This document shows, piece by piece, positions 21,931-33,179 of a stretch of DNA of 64,000 nucleotides. Position 1 is the stretch's first letter. Every line of letters begins with the position of its first letter. Below the pieces are notes generated by a model that ran no database searches, was not told the origin of the DNA, and saw nothing but the letters and a program-made list of their open reading frames with translations. Source of the DNA: Isoetes taiwanensis (lineage: Eukaryota; Streptophyta; Lycopodiopsida; Isoetales; Isoetaceae); contig JAJEKV010000003.1 of assembly GCA_021234155.1 (NCBI GenBank), positions 33,277,166 through 33,341,165 of the forward strand. The letters are read 5' to 3'. A program made the position numbers and the translations under genes.

Positions 21931-22155
21931 CCTAAACCTTCACACTTGGCACTCCAATACATCTATAAAAAAAAATGATATTTATGTTTTTAATTCCACC
22001 CTATAAACTATAGTAACTCATTCTACATGTCCACGACTAGCTTAAAACCTAAATCTTCACACTTGGCACTCCAACACATCTACAAGAATAATTGCAAACA
22101 CTTTTATTCCACCTAGAAACTATATTAATCACCCATTCTACATGCCAGGACTAAT
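21931..22155. repeat. 118-bp subterminal tandem duplication in a Helitron
   Basis: Two units both contain CTTCACACTTGGCACTCCAA, ATTCCACC and CATTCTACATG. The second unit leads straight into the Helitron 3' hairpin at 22156, so this is probably the element's 3' subterminal region. Confidence 0.6.
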
Positions 22156-22184
22156 GCCCGGCATCGCCGGGCACACGTTTCTAG
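22156..22184 (+). mobile_element. Helitron 3' terminus (hairpin plus CTAG)
   Basis: The perfect hairpin GCCCGGCATCGCCGGGC (22156-22172) is followed by eight bases and CTAG, with host T next. This is the diagnostic Helitron 3' end (hairpin, about 10 nt, CTRR|T). The element extends to the left; its 5' end was not located. Confidence 0.75.
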
Positions 22185-22199
22185 TAGTAATTAACTTGA

Positions 22200-22905
22200 G
22201 GAAGATCCTGCTTAATAGGTAACATTTCCATACCAAGACCCGCCATTATGTAGAAATTCCATAAAACACAAGTGGCATGAATTATTTTTTATCCTATGCC
22301 AACATGAATATTTGAGGACTTTAAAATTCTGGACTTTTCCTTGACAATGCCAAATCTATTCTTAACACAGACCCTGCCCCTGCATATCCTTTTATTGAAC
22401 CTTACAAATGGACCACAGAAGAAGAAAATACTTAAAAAAAAAAAGAATTTCTGCTCGGGCATGCAGAATCTTCAAGTAACATAGGAGGAATACTAACCTG
22501 CATGTTATGATTAGCAAGACGACCTTTACTGACCTTCTTACCATTCAAGATGACAATTAGATCCTACATGATCTGTTTTGCAGCCAGTTTCTTGTACAAG
22601 TTGCCCTTCTTGAACTAGTTTGCATCATGGATAGACCCTGTTCTTGACATACAAACATTGATGAAGAGCCTATCATGTGTGACCACTCCTTGCATAAGAC
22701 AAGAATGTCTTTTGTGCCTACTGTAATAATCACCTCCATGGTCTTTTTTCCAAGGTTTCCTGTACAAAAATATGTGAGAACCATCTACAACCCCAAAAAT
22801 ATTCTATCTGTGACTTCCTTAAAATCTGCAATAATTTCCAGCAGCCTTTGGCCCGTTGGCATTGCAATAAATCTGGAGTTTAACATGGTCTTATATGCTA
22901 AAAAT
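22200..22905 (-). pseudogene. PIF/Harbinger transposase remnant (DDE_Tnp_4)
   Basis: Read in patched minus-strand frames, blocks of a Harbinger-type DDE transposase follow in order: TGQRLLEIIADF, VVDGSHIFL with the first catalytic Asp, YYSRHKRHSCLMQGVV, FINVCMSRTGSIHDAN with the second Asp, KGNLYKKLAAKQ, and the C-terminal VKNRFGIVKEKSRIL and HATCVLWNF. The enzyme would cut and paste elements with 3-bp TTA/TAA duplications. Frameshifts occur near 22790 and 22560, and the E-containing segment is degraded. A Tourist-like MITE lies 0.7 kb away. Confidence 0.7.
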
Positions 22906-23584
22906 AGAGTGATTTTTTAGTATACTTTGGACCGTGGACTTTCCTACATAAAACCTCTTTTGACCCGACCTATAGAGATAAGGAACAACAAGACCTACCA
23001 ATTTCTCAAAGCTTGCTCTTTTCATTCTATAGAATTCGTGCCACATATTGTCCTCGTGAGAAGGTAATCAATTCCATGGATGATTATCTATGTTATCCCA
23101 TTGCGTTCCATGGATGATTATCTATGTTATCCCATTGCGTGGTCTGTCTTGGATAAACCAAGAACCATCTTGGTGGCCTCCTGAGTTGTGAAGCAGCTGA
23201 CAATAGCATTATTGGGGCTGTACACAAAAAATCATGTTATCTTCAGGCAGTCGGGCATCGTCTTCATAAATATTTATGGGATCAAGCAGTCCATTTGCTT
23301 CAATAAGATCAAAACAGAATTTCTGTAAAGCGAATCCAAGAAGGAGAGTCCTAATTAGGATAGGGATCATGCCCAACAAGACCAGATCCAGGGGGAAAAC
23401 CTTATTTACCAAGATTAAAAATTTCAAATCTGCTGGTATTCAGGAAGATTTTGGTACATTAGGCAAACTGAATTCGGGAAATACCTCTGGGCCGGATCTG
23501 TTGCTATTTCCTACCCGGATCTGTAAGAAATATCCCATATCCTAAATTTTCAACATTGCCTAAAGAACAAAGTATCCCATATTA
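22906..23584. other. Degenerate flank of the Harbinger remnant
   Basis: A 36-bp tandem duplication (TTCCATGGATGATTATCTAT, about 23068-23139) is present. A 72-codon minus ORF at 23209-23427 has no recognisable motif. It may be the eroded N-terminal part of the transposon. Confidence 0.4.
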
Positions 23585-24109
23585 GGGTCATTACACACTG
23601 GCCGTTATGTTAGGTTAAATTGCTAACATAACGGGATGCCCTTTATGTTAAGGTAACATAACATAAAGGTTTCACTTCACATTCGCCGTTAGATTAAAAT
23701 TTAACATAACAAAAATTGTTAAATCTTGCTTCATACTGATGGTCACGCCGTTAGGTTAAAAATTAACATAATGAAAACCGTTAAATATTACTTCACACTG
23801 ATTGTCACACCGTTATGTTAAGACTTAACATAATGGAAACAGTTAAATATTGCTCCACACTGACTGTCACGTCGTTAAGTTAAAAATTGAATTGCAAATG
23901 GAGCTTAAGGGATGGGGTCCCCCTACCCTTAAATTTGAAGGGAAAAATTATGGCTCGTTACGTCCTCCGTTAGCACCGTTAGCTTAATTGTGTCGTTATT
24001 TTTTAACCCCATAATCTTAACGGAATTTTTTAACGGAAGCCAATGTGAAGCACAGTTAAGTTAATTTTTTTAACCTAACGGCACTTTAATGGCCAGTGTG
24101 AAGCGGCCC
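23585..24109. mobile_element. Tourist-like MITE with TTA target duplication
   Basis: Terminal inverted repeats GGGTCATTACACACTGGCC (left) and, reversed on the right, GGGCCGCTTCACACTGGCC are flanked by TTA at 23582-23584 and 24110-24112. TTA duplication plus G-rich TIRs are typical of PIF/Harbinger MITEs. The interior holds about four 62-bp tandem units of the form CCGTTAGGTTAAAAATTAAC, ending in CACACTGATTGTCA. Each unit again contains inverted TTAAC/GTTAA motifs. Length 525 bp, no coding capacity. Confidence 0.8.
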
Positions 24110-24112
24110 TTA

Positions 24113-24750
24113 GAGCACTTACTGGGAACGAAATAGAGGGAAGAAATCCGGTGACCAGGAGGTTCTCGAGGTCAAACGCCTCGAGAGAAACTGCTCTTAG
24201 CCCCTCTCGACGAATATGGTATAAAAATTGTCTCTCGCCATATACCGTGAGAGAAACAAAAATTCCGATCATGTGGCGAACCCCTCTCTGTGTCTCTGTC
24301 TGTACGTGCGCGCCCGCATTCGTGCGTGCCGTGCTAGAAGATTCCAGCTAACGGTTTCTTGAAATTCCATGTTAGAAGATTCTGGTCGACCCTTTCTAGA
24401 ATCTAGATATTTCGTGCTAGAAAATTCTAGAGTACTAGAAATATATTTTGGGACATCCGATAATATTCTCAATCATCAATGTCTTTAGTTGGAGATTGTC
24501 ATTTGGATGAAACTAGTAGAGCATTGCAGGTTCATCAAGATGACTATTGATGGATGAATGGCCGAGATGAATCCATATATATACTTAACATGTTTTCGGA
24601 GACACATGAAGGATAGTTGAAGAATCAAGATGACTATTGATGGATGAATTGTGATGAATCTACATATATAATTAACATTTTCCTCCACATACCTGAAGGA
24701 TAGTTGAAGAAAGATAGATAGATACCTAGATAGATGAAGAAATAGTATAG
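24113..24750. other. Intergenic DNA with short repeats
   Basis: AAGATGACTATTGATGGATG is present twice (about 24537 and 24627) with shared flanks. No gene recognised. Confidence 0.45.
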
Positions 24751-25425
24751 TAATTAACTAGCTTGGCCTAGCGGTTTAGGAGTGGGCGACATTGAATTCC
24801 TATGAGAAATTTACTGACAATTGATTATTGAACGTTGAGATGCATTTTATATAAGTCATGCAATCTAAGCATGAATATAACCTAATATGTACCCTAACAT
24901 GCAAAGGCATGGTGGAGGGGGAGCCTTATAGATGGTCTATAGTATAGTTGCCAACTTGTTACTAGGTTCCATGATTTCTTGATTAGAAACACGTTTGTTT
25001 TATGATGATGTTTGATTCGTCCATGGACCTTATGGTCTGTTTAGTTGTGATTTCAGTAAATAAATAAATAAATAAATAAATTAACCTTAAAAAAACATTA
25101 TTCTTTGATAGCCAAGGCAATGATGTAATTGATAACTTGCTCTAGCGATTAAGGGGGGTCACCAAAATATTTGGTGACGTTCAAATCCTATGTATTATGT
25201 GATCGCACTCTTTTGATTGATTAACTAATCAGTGGTTGAGATGCATTTTACATCATGCAATCTAGCCTTGGGTCTTCCCTAACAAAGACGCACCGAGACA
25301 AGGTGGAAGGGCTACTGTGTAATTGCCTGCCTGTTTGTTATGGGGATATGTTCCATAATTGTTTGATCGTTACGCATTACCTTTAAAACACCTTACTATT
25401 TGATAGCCAAGGCAGTGATGCATTC
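24751..25425 (+). mobile_element. Tandem pair of tRNA-derived SINE-like units
   Basis: Unit 1 has an A-box-like TGGCCTAGCGGTTTA (24764-24778) and a weak B-box (GAATTCC). Unit 2 (from about 25130) has GCTCTAGCGATTAAGG and a good B-box, GTTCAAATCC at 25180. Both share GTTGAGATGCATTTTA and TCATGCAATCTA downstream, and both end in TTGATAGCCAAGGCA(A/G)TGATG. Unit 1 carries an (AAAT)n tail at 25057-25080. RNA polymerase III promoter boxes and a simple tail fit SINEs. The dimer may have arisen by local duplication. Confidence 0.45.
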
Positions 25426-25435
25426 TACATCTTTA

Positions 25436-25575
25436 ACCATTACTAGAAGATTCACACATGGGTGCCAACATGGCGTCCATGGATGGGTTAATTAGCCAAG
25501 ACAGTATGCATTTATATATCTTCCACCATTACTAGAAGATTCACATATGGCTGCTAACATGGCATCTATGGATGG
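25436..25575. repeat. About 100-bp tandem duplication next to gene copy 1
   Basis: Two units contain CCATTACTAGAAGATTCACA, CATGG and ATGGATGGGTTA. The second unit abuts the stop codon of the membrane protein gene. Confidence 0.75.
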
Positions 25576-25576
25576 G

Positions 25577-28500
25577 TTACGGACATATTTGTTCTAGAGT
25601 GTGAGAAATGCATTTTCTATACAAGGCCTCTTTACCTCTGGATAGCACCATACAACAACAAAAGCAAAGTAGGTGTATGCATGCGAGACCAAAATACCTG
25701 CATCAGATAACCGTAAGGCCAGATCATTAAGGTTCAATCCTACAAGTGATTTACCAACAATATAAGAAATTAGAAAACACGACAGAAAAAAACTTACCAC
25801 AAGGGAGCCCAAGGAGTAGATACTTCTAAGAATGGATATGGCCACCTGCACATTTTTTATGAGTCAGTTGTTACCACAGAAACATTAAACTTCTACTATC
25901 AGAGGAAAAAACAAAACTGCTCCTATCAGATGTAATTTATCTTATAATCTGTTCTCATACTCTTAATGAATTAATCCCGGCATTTTTAGCATCATAATTC
26001 TCTTATTATATTCCGCTTCATTCTCCTATAGAAATTTAATAGATATTCATTAGCATCAAGCTTGGCTCCTCAAGTTGTATCAGTTAAACTCAATGCTTTT
26101 CAAGAACGCTTCAAATGCTTCTCCTCACTTTCAAAGTTGTCCAGAACCTACTAGCTGATCAGGTACTTGTTAGGAAATAATGGAAAAAAGAGGTGATGTG
26201 GGATTGATAATAAGGTACATGTCAGATATTAGACTGACATGAAAGCAACCACAATGAGGGTAAAAAACTTTGAAAAATTATGTAGAAAACTGAATATTAA
26301 GCTCTCAGAATGAGGTCATTATTAATAGAAGATTAGACCAGTCATGAAACTTATGTAAGTGCTTTTGCTGTTTACTTGGGGCTTAATTCCCCAATTAATG
26401 GTATATTTATCTGTAATCTATATTGGTTAAGCTATATTAATCTTTCCTGCCAAGTATATTCTTATCATCTGACAATTAGGCCAAAAAGTGCTTACCATTT
26501 GACACCCATAGCATGCAAGAACCACTGGAAGCAAACATAGGCAGCACTCCACAACGTGAAGTAAGCCCCTCGAAACCATGGAAAAGGCTATAATTAACAG
26601 TGTCAACATGTAAATAAGCCAATATTGCTAATAGATGAGATTGAACTACCTACTTATATACGGACAATTTGCAATTTGGGAGGCTAAGCAAAAGAAGGTC
26701 TAGAATCTTGCATGCTCGTAAACTCACATGCATAGAACATTAAACAATTAAGAACTCACCATGTTGTTTAATGCGAATTCTCCAAGCAAAAATATGGCAT
26801 TCACAGCATGCATATTCACATCCACCTGTACATGGTCAATCCAGAAAAGTATTGATGAAATATTGGCTATTAGCATTAAGAAAGCTGGAGTATGTTAATC
26901 CTTACAAAACTTAGATGGAATGCCGATGTCCGAGATGGAGTAAGGATAGTCCAGAATACTAAATCTGTAAGTAAAACAGCAGGTGCACAAATCTGCAAGT
27001 GGACATTCATATTGATATTAGTTAAGAAATAATATAGAAGTGAAAGTAGTCACACATTACTGGTCCTGCAGCTAAGCCATTTGGCTGCCAAGGCAGGAAT
27101 TGAAAGATGGATAAGAACTTGACTCATAGTGCCATTGACAAGATTATATCCCATGCCATATTATTATGCAGCATACCAGCTGACTTTTAGGAAATGTACA
27201 GACGTCAAACTGTGGCAGCTAGACATCTAGAATGCACATCTCAAGGGAGCCATCACTAACACTTTACAAAATAAAAAATGTAAATCACCACCTTAAATTT
27301 CATATCTCAAAGAATATATTATTCATCCAATTGTATGTTATTTCAATGCCAATGCCAGTGAGGGCTTTATCTTGTCAGCAATACAACAGGTGATTATTCA
27401 TCGCTATTAACCTTGTTGAACAATATTGTCTGACTGAAAAAAGGAAAACCCAGATTGGGAGCAGTAAAAGTTTGAAAGCACGTTGCTTCCCAAAATGTAG
27501 CTCTATTCTATTTGAAATCAGACAATTTTCCTATCCTGAAGCAATTCCTTGAGGTGCAGGCTCAGATCTGACCCTCGTCCCTATAACTTGCTATCCCTCT
27601 CCCATCTGGCTGTAGTGAATTAGTACTTCTTCCTTGCCCCAAGTCAAGGCTCATAAAACTACAATAGTACTTCCTTGCCCTAAGTCAAGGCTCATAAAAC
27701 TACAGTAAGAAGAGATAGCATGCAGCTGATTGTCTAAATTCCTTTTAAAGTCATCCTCTGTGATGCATTAAACATGACTGACTTGGTTCCTCCCCACAGA
27801 ACAAACTGTGTCATGCACAGCTAGATCCAACAAGTGCTTTAAAATATTCTTCTAATGCATAAACAACAAAGAGAACTATTTCCAAAGTACACATACCTGG
27901 AAAGCAACTTGCATGCTATATCCCAATAAACCAGCCATTTTTAGCTCAGGCGCTCCATTAGTAGGGTGTCCAATGTCCACAGTAGTATGTTCTCCTAGAC
28001 ATTTTTCCTCCAACTTACCTTCATCAATAACAAGTGCTTGGGCTTCTGGGATTTCCAGCCTTCTGCTTTTCCATGTAATATACTCCTTCATACTATAGCT
28101 CATAGCCAACTTCAGCAAGTGCCAAAATGTTTGTCAGTATGACTTTCATTTATTAATTACCAAGGGCATTCCACCTAGAAGATAATACTGAAATAGAACA
28201 GCAATACACACCCCAAAGTATATAATAAGCAGAGTGAAAGTCCACCTGTAAAACCCATTTTCCATGAAAAAAGATCACCAAACTTTGTTTTAAAGACAGA
28301 AAAGGCTAGTAGAAGTTAACACACTATATAGCAATTAAGTATGGTTAATGCTATACACATGATTGCATTATGTAAGACAAGAATGTATTTAAAAGCTGTA
28401 CAAAACTTTCGACTGTATTTAGCTTCTAAAGGATTACTTCTAATTGCAATACAATTAAATCCAATTTACAAAGCATCCATTTTCCCCCAATTGTCAAAGC

Positions 28501-28913
28501 AACATTATGAAGAACTAAACGGTGGAAGTCTATATTGTTGCATAGCAAAATTGAATAAAGGCAAGGAACACTGAAAGTAACAGCAGAAGCAAGGGAGAGA
28601 CTTACTCTGTGTAAAAGAAGTATACAAAGGGGCCTGCAACAACCACGTTGTATATCTGAAGAGGCAACAGGTAGAAAAACGAGATACCTCTAAATGCAAG
28701 GAGCCAAAACGGATGAACCTTCTCAAAACGGACTAACCATAGGTGGTCATGAATAACGTGGGCAATTTCATGGCAATCATTCCGCCTGCTAAATCCACAA
28801 GATTCATACTTCCGAATTATCCATATTGAAACCACAACAAATGCAAAAACTTCCAAAACACAAAGTAGGAATGGCCATTCGAGCTCCATGGCCCAACTTT
28901 GACCGGAGCTCAT
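25577..28913 (-). CDS. Plant multi-pass membrane protein, copy 1 (eight exons)
   Basis: Exons on the minus strand: about 28913-28606, 28245-28190 (3' edge uncertain), 28110-27897, 26992-26906, 26825-26760, 26587-26496, 25845-25798 and 25697-25577. All clear junctions are GT-AG and keep phase. The protein of about 330 residues starts MSSGQSWAMELEWPFLL. It has several hydrophobic helices and motifs HPFWLLAFRGISFFYLLPLQ, YFFYTE|WTFTLLIIYFGV, ICAPAVLLTDLVFW, MHAVNAIFLLGEFALNNM, PWFRGAYFTLW, FQWFLHAMGV, WWPYPFL and APLWYFGLACIHLLCF. From memory this resembles the uncharacterised Arabidopsis At1g10660/At5g62960 family, distantly like animal rolling stone proteins. The 5' end may include another exon upstream, since an AG acceptor precedes the ATG frame. 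The reading frame appears intact. Function unknown. Confidence 0.75.
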
Positions 28914-29148
28914 GGACTCTATGGCACGACCTCCGTAAGTAGTGTATAGTTCTCTCGCATACTGCTTTGTCTGTATTTGTAAAAGTGGAATTAAGCACAA
29001 TGGTTATGTACCAAGTGAAATAGCCTGCACAACCAATCAAAAGACCAATAGCCATGCTTGAATTAAATTGCATGGCCCCACAATGAATGTGCCAACGTTT
29101 GATATTACACGATAGTCTACCAAAATAGGTTTTCGTATTATTATATTA
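28914..29148. other. Upstream region of gene copy 1
   Basis: It contains an open minus-strand frame starting MAIGLLIGCAGYFTWYI, which is hydrophobic and may be part of a 5' exon. No TATA box can be chosen with confidence. A Helitron end begins at 29149. Confidence 0.35.
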
Positions 29149-29176
29149 CTAGAAAAAGTGCCCAGCGTTATTGGGC
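29149..29176 (-). mobile_element. Helitron 3' terminus on the minus strand
   Basis: On the minus strand GCCCAATAACGCTGGGC (29160-29176) forms the hairpin and is followed by seven bases and CTAG, then host TAATAT. The Helitron body therefore lies to the right (higher coordinates). It ends about 240 bp upstream of gene copy 1. Confidence 0.7.
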
Positions 29177-30090
29177 TTCTCGTCATGATTAAAGTCAAAA
29201 GTTAATAAAGATGTGATTGAGAACATCTTGGTGCCATTTATAATACATATGATCATTCATTTCGTACTTGCAGACATAAACTATACGCAGTCCATTGGTT
29301 ACATGTGAAAGTGTCCTAGCTCAACATCCATATTAATAACCTATGAGCAGACCATCGGTTACATGCAAAAGTGTCTTAGTACTTATTTTAACATATCTGG
29401 CATGCCCCTGATAGTTGTCAACTGACCAGCATGAGAAACTTAAATTTTACGTTTTGGTAGTCTAAGGTGGTTTGAGATGGGCATAATCTCGAATTCCCTA
29501 AACAATGTCAGAACAAAATACGTATTAGCAAATGACCCCAGTAAAGATTGTTTTCAACCCCAATGACATGGCATAGTTGTGTATAGCAATTGTAGTTGAT
29601 GTATGTCTTTCTCAACAAAATGAATATGTTACTCTGTCAAGGTTATTATATGCTAGCAACGTTGCCCAATAAACATATAATAGTCGCCACAAAATGATTC
29701 TACGACTATGAAAAATTTGAGTCAATTTGCTACACTCTTCCTACCTCTAGGCCATGCATCTACAAACACAAAATTCAAATTATACATTTACAAAATGTCC
29801 AACGTCAAATTGCTGGTGGCTCGTTGAACAAAATAGGATACAAATTGTGCCAGACAATAGGTGACAAAAAAATATCGCATGGAAAAAAAATACTATTAAT
29901 CAGAATAGAGCAAAAATATCGCATGAAATACCTTACTTAATGCACAAATGTATATTTAGATAAGGTTTGGACATGCCATAAGTTCTAGCATTTATTTGGA
30001 TATTTGAAAGGAAATAAAGTCAACTATTTATTTAAGATATATGGATATTTGAAAGGCCATAAAGTCAAATCATTCATTTACGTTTCTGTA
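29177..30090. other. Non-coding Helitron/spacer DNA
   Basis: A loose tandem duplication around CCATTGGTTACATGTGAAAG (29290-29400) and a repeated GGATATTTGAAAGG (29998 and 30043) were noticed. No gene. Confidence 0.45.
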
Positions 30091-30313
30091 TGGGGGGATG
30101 GAAACAGGGGAGACGATTCCAGGGGGTCCCGCGACCGGCGGCAGCCGGGAGCGGGTCCTGGAATCGTCGACCCTGTTTCATCCCCCCACAACATGGCAAC
30201 TGGGGAGGAGAGAAATTTTGATCCGTTTTACCTGTTCTTCACCTGTTGAGCGGAATCCAGCCTGCCTATTTCCATTCCGGAAGCGGAATGGGCTCCCCAG
30301 TTGCCATGTTGTA
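30091..30313. repeat. Two adjacent foldback (inverted repeat) structures
   Basis: Foldback 1 has the left arm TGGGGGGATGGAAACAGGG with ACGATTCCAGG, matched by CCTGGAATCGTC and CCCTGTTTCATCCCCCCA (right end about 30188), around a GC-rich centre CCGGCGGCAGCCGG. Foldback 2 has ACAACATGGCAACTGGGGAG (about 30188) matched by CTCCCCAGTTGCCATGTTGT (about 30293-30313), with a small CATTCCGGAAGCGGAATG palindrome inside. GC content is far above the flanks, suggesting an inserted foldback/MITE-type element. Confidence 0.75.
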
Positions 30314-31657
30314 CAATGTGACCTCACACAAAGTAGTTATATGCTCTTGTAATATATGCAAAAGTTACATCATTTGCCTTTATACCCTCAAGCTTCATAT
30401 ACGTATAAAGCTTCCCAGGTATATTCAAAATCTGCGATTCAAAATCTTTTGGCTTCTGAGGATTCTATACCAAAACCTTTGTGCCGCTACAAGTCCAGAT
30501 CATTTTTTCATTTCAAAAACCTATAGAGGAAATTTACCAATAAATCAATGTGTTCAATCAGGATGCTTCTATTCTATTCTATTCCTTGGCTTTTTTAAAT
30601 GCATTCTTGTAAAGCAAGAAGTTATCTGTTATTGGGCAGCAAACTCATAAAAAGTGCAAAGCCAGGTTTAAGTGTCCTCCGATTCATCAAACTGTCCTGC
30701 CCTTCTAAAAAGGTCAATAATGCAGCCAAATGCGCAGAGGTGGCAGTAACATTATAGTCTTTAGAAAAGTAAAATGCGTTTGGCAACATGCCACATTGTT
30801 GCATTTTTCCAAAAGTTAGAGTTGCCTCTACCATGTTTCCATGGTGTGAAAGATAACATGGAAACGATTGTGCAGACAACTAAGTCATTTGATCACAAAT
30901 CATTTGTGATCCATGGGCAGAAGTCTATAGATTACTAATAGATTTCATAGATACAACTGAGAAAGATGCACTACATACAAAAAACTTTACCAAATCTGGT
31001 TGTGCAAAAAGTGCCCTCCTTTTGATTGGAAAAAATCATATAGTGAGTCCACGCTTCTGTGGGTCAATGCACAAATCTTCCTTGTATCTCCTTTTACAAA
31101 ATTCATTACAATATTCTTTACTCATTGAATCAGTCCCTTGTAACTTTGTTTTTGTTTCTTAAGTGCTTTTCCAAGAGCGGCATAATCCCATCAGTAATCT
31201 AGTCCAGCAATCCCATCAATGCCGTAGAATGCATGATTCTGAAGAAAAAGAAATGCAAGATGAAAAAAAGATAGCTATTATGTGTGCATCTTGATGGATT
31301 CAAGCAAGATAGAAGGCATGTCTTCTGCTTTCAACTGCATCGCCATGCCAAACGACATCCCGCACATGTCCCTGCAATTGCTACTACTGGATTAAATATA
31401 TTATAGAGAGTGAAACTTGGTGAAAGCAACACGGATAAAGGATGAGATCCTAACACGATGTTTGAAGAGATAAGAAAGGCCGACTCACAATTTCTCAATC
31501 AAGCACTTTCATAATCGTGTTTTTCTTCCAAAAAAGATACTACAATCTGCGTTTGCTTTTCAGTTAAATAGTTTGATTGCTCTCTTGACGATTCTAGTGC
31601 TTCTGTATTTTCCATCATAATTTTTGTCCAATGTTCAACTTACAAAAGGGTTCCCTA
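30314..31657. other. Intergenic DNA, no supported gene
   Basis: A 134-codon ORF (30246-30650 +) and short minus ORFs lack domains. (TTCTA)n occurs at 30566-30583. Nothing else stands out. Confidence 0.45.
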
Positions 31658-31870
31658 CACTACAAGAGGATGGGGGGTATAGTGTCAACCCTTGTGACAA
31701 GCCATAGGTCCAGTGACATCTTTGTGTCAAGTGCTACTATCTTGACACAAAGTGCTTATGTTGTGTCAAAATTGTGCCTAATGCATAGCGTCAAATATTT
31801 CGTCAAAAAAATGATATCTTTTTTGTCAACTTTTTAGCGCAACTTAAGTAGATTATTGCAACAACTTTGT
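31658..31870 (+). mobile_element. CACTA (En/Spm-type) left terminus
   Basis: CACTACAAGAGGATGGGG opens the element, followed by subterminal copies of TTGTGTCAA and its complement TTGACACAA at irregular spacing (31683-31770). Such terminal CACTA plus subterminal motif arrays define this superfamily. The same terminal sequence (CACTATAAGAGGATAGGG) is found inverted at 51731. No transposase was recognised between. Confidence 0.6.
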
Positions 31871-32213
31871 GGCAACATTTTCTTAAGGCTTATGAAAAAA
31901 TGTAATCCAAAATTTCATCTAATATTTCGACGGAATTTTGAGGAGGATTTGTCAACTTTATATTGCAATTTGAGGGGGTTGTTGCAACAAATTTAAACAA
32001 TGTTATAGCTAAGCCACTAAAACATTTGCCTAATACTTTTATACATCATTAGAGATATAGTATTGCACCAAGGGATATCCCTTCGAAGAATCCAAGAATG
32101 ATGTGGATATACAAACACTAGTCCGTTGAAGGGGAAGATAACGGTGAAGGGTACTTAGCAATATGAAGAAGAAAAGTGATCAGGAAGACAAAACAATGCT
32201 CAATATGAAATGA
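31871..32213. other. Continuation of CACTA-like or spacer DNA
   Basis: AT-rich, without ORFs of note. Confidence 0.35.
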
Positions 32214-32369
32214 TCTATACCATAGTAGTTGTATGGTAATAAGATTAAAAATATTGGTTAATCATATCAGACATCAATTTGTTCACTTAGATCATGCTCA
32301 ATGTCCTCCACCTCATCATCATCTAGATATAGACGAAGAGCCAAACCTCTAATTGCTTCAAAATGAAGG

Positions 32370-33150
32370 AAGAGGGAAAGAATGGAAAAAGGAGGAAAAG
32401 GGTGGGGGGAAAGTAGAATAGACAAAGGGTAGGGAGCAAGGAATAGGAAAAGAGGAAAAGAGGAAGGAGAAAAGGGCACGAGAAAAAAGGGAAGAGGGAA
32501 AGGATGAGGAAATAGAAAAAAGAAAGGGAAAAAGAGTATGGGAAAGGGAAAAGAAAAAAGAAACAAGAAAGGAGAAAGTGGAAAGGGGAAAAGGGGGAAG
32601 AGGATGGGGAAAGAAGGAAAAAGGGTACATAAAAAAGGTTGAGAAAAGGGAATGGAAAGAGGCATATGAAAAGGGAAAGGGAACGGGAAAGGGAAAATGT
32701 AAAGGAAGGGGAAAGAGAAAGGAAAGGGAAAAAAGCACAAAGTATAAAGCAAAAGGGGTGGGGGAAAGTATGAAAAGGGAATGGAAAGTTGAAAGGAAAA
32801 GGGAAGCGGAAAAAGGAGAAGGAAAAGCAAAAAGAGCATGAGGAAAAGGGGAGAGAGAAATGGGAAAAGGGCACGTGATCAAGAGGAAGAGGGTGGGGAA
32901 AGGAAGAAAAGGGCACATGAAAAGGTAAGCAAAAGGGAACGAAAAAAATGCATGAGAAACGGGAAAGAGAAAAGGAAGAGGAAGAGGAAGAGGAAGAGGA
33001 AGAGGAAGGGGAAAAGGAAAGGGAAAAAGAGTAGTGGAAAAATGGGAAGAGCGAGGAAAGATAAAAAGGAAGGGAAAAAGCTGATCAGAAAAAGAGAAAG
33101 AAAAAAAGGGGAAGGGGAAAGGGAAGGCAAAGGGAGGGAGAAGTGGAGTA
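32370..33150 (+). repeat. Long polypurine/polypyrimidine tract
   Basis: Nearly 800 bases consist almost only of A and G on the + strand, built from GGAAAAGGGAAAGG-like variants, with (GGAAGA)n at about 32976-33010. Long frames on both strands (up to 294 codons) are composition artefacts: Ser/Phe/Pro/Leu on the minus strand, Lys/Arg/Glu/Gly on the plus. The tract may adopt triplex (H-DNA) structure. Confidence 0.9.
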
Positions 33151-33179
33151 GTACCTTGACACGAGATACGTCTCTGCAA

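Noticed and set aside
31390-31412. Possible 5' end of the minus-strand Helitron (TCTCTATAATATATTTAA on the minus strand)
   Set aside because: The sequence resembles a Helitron start but is not preceded by host A, and the element cannot be traced to it.
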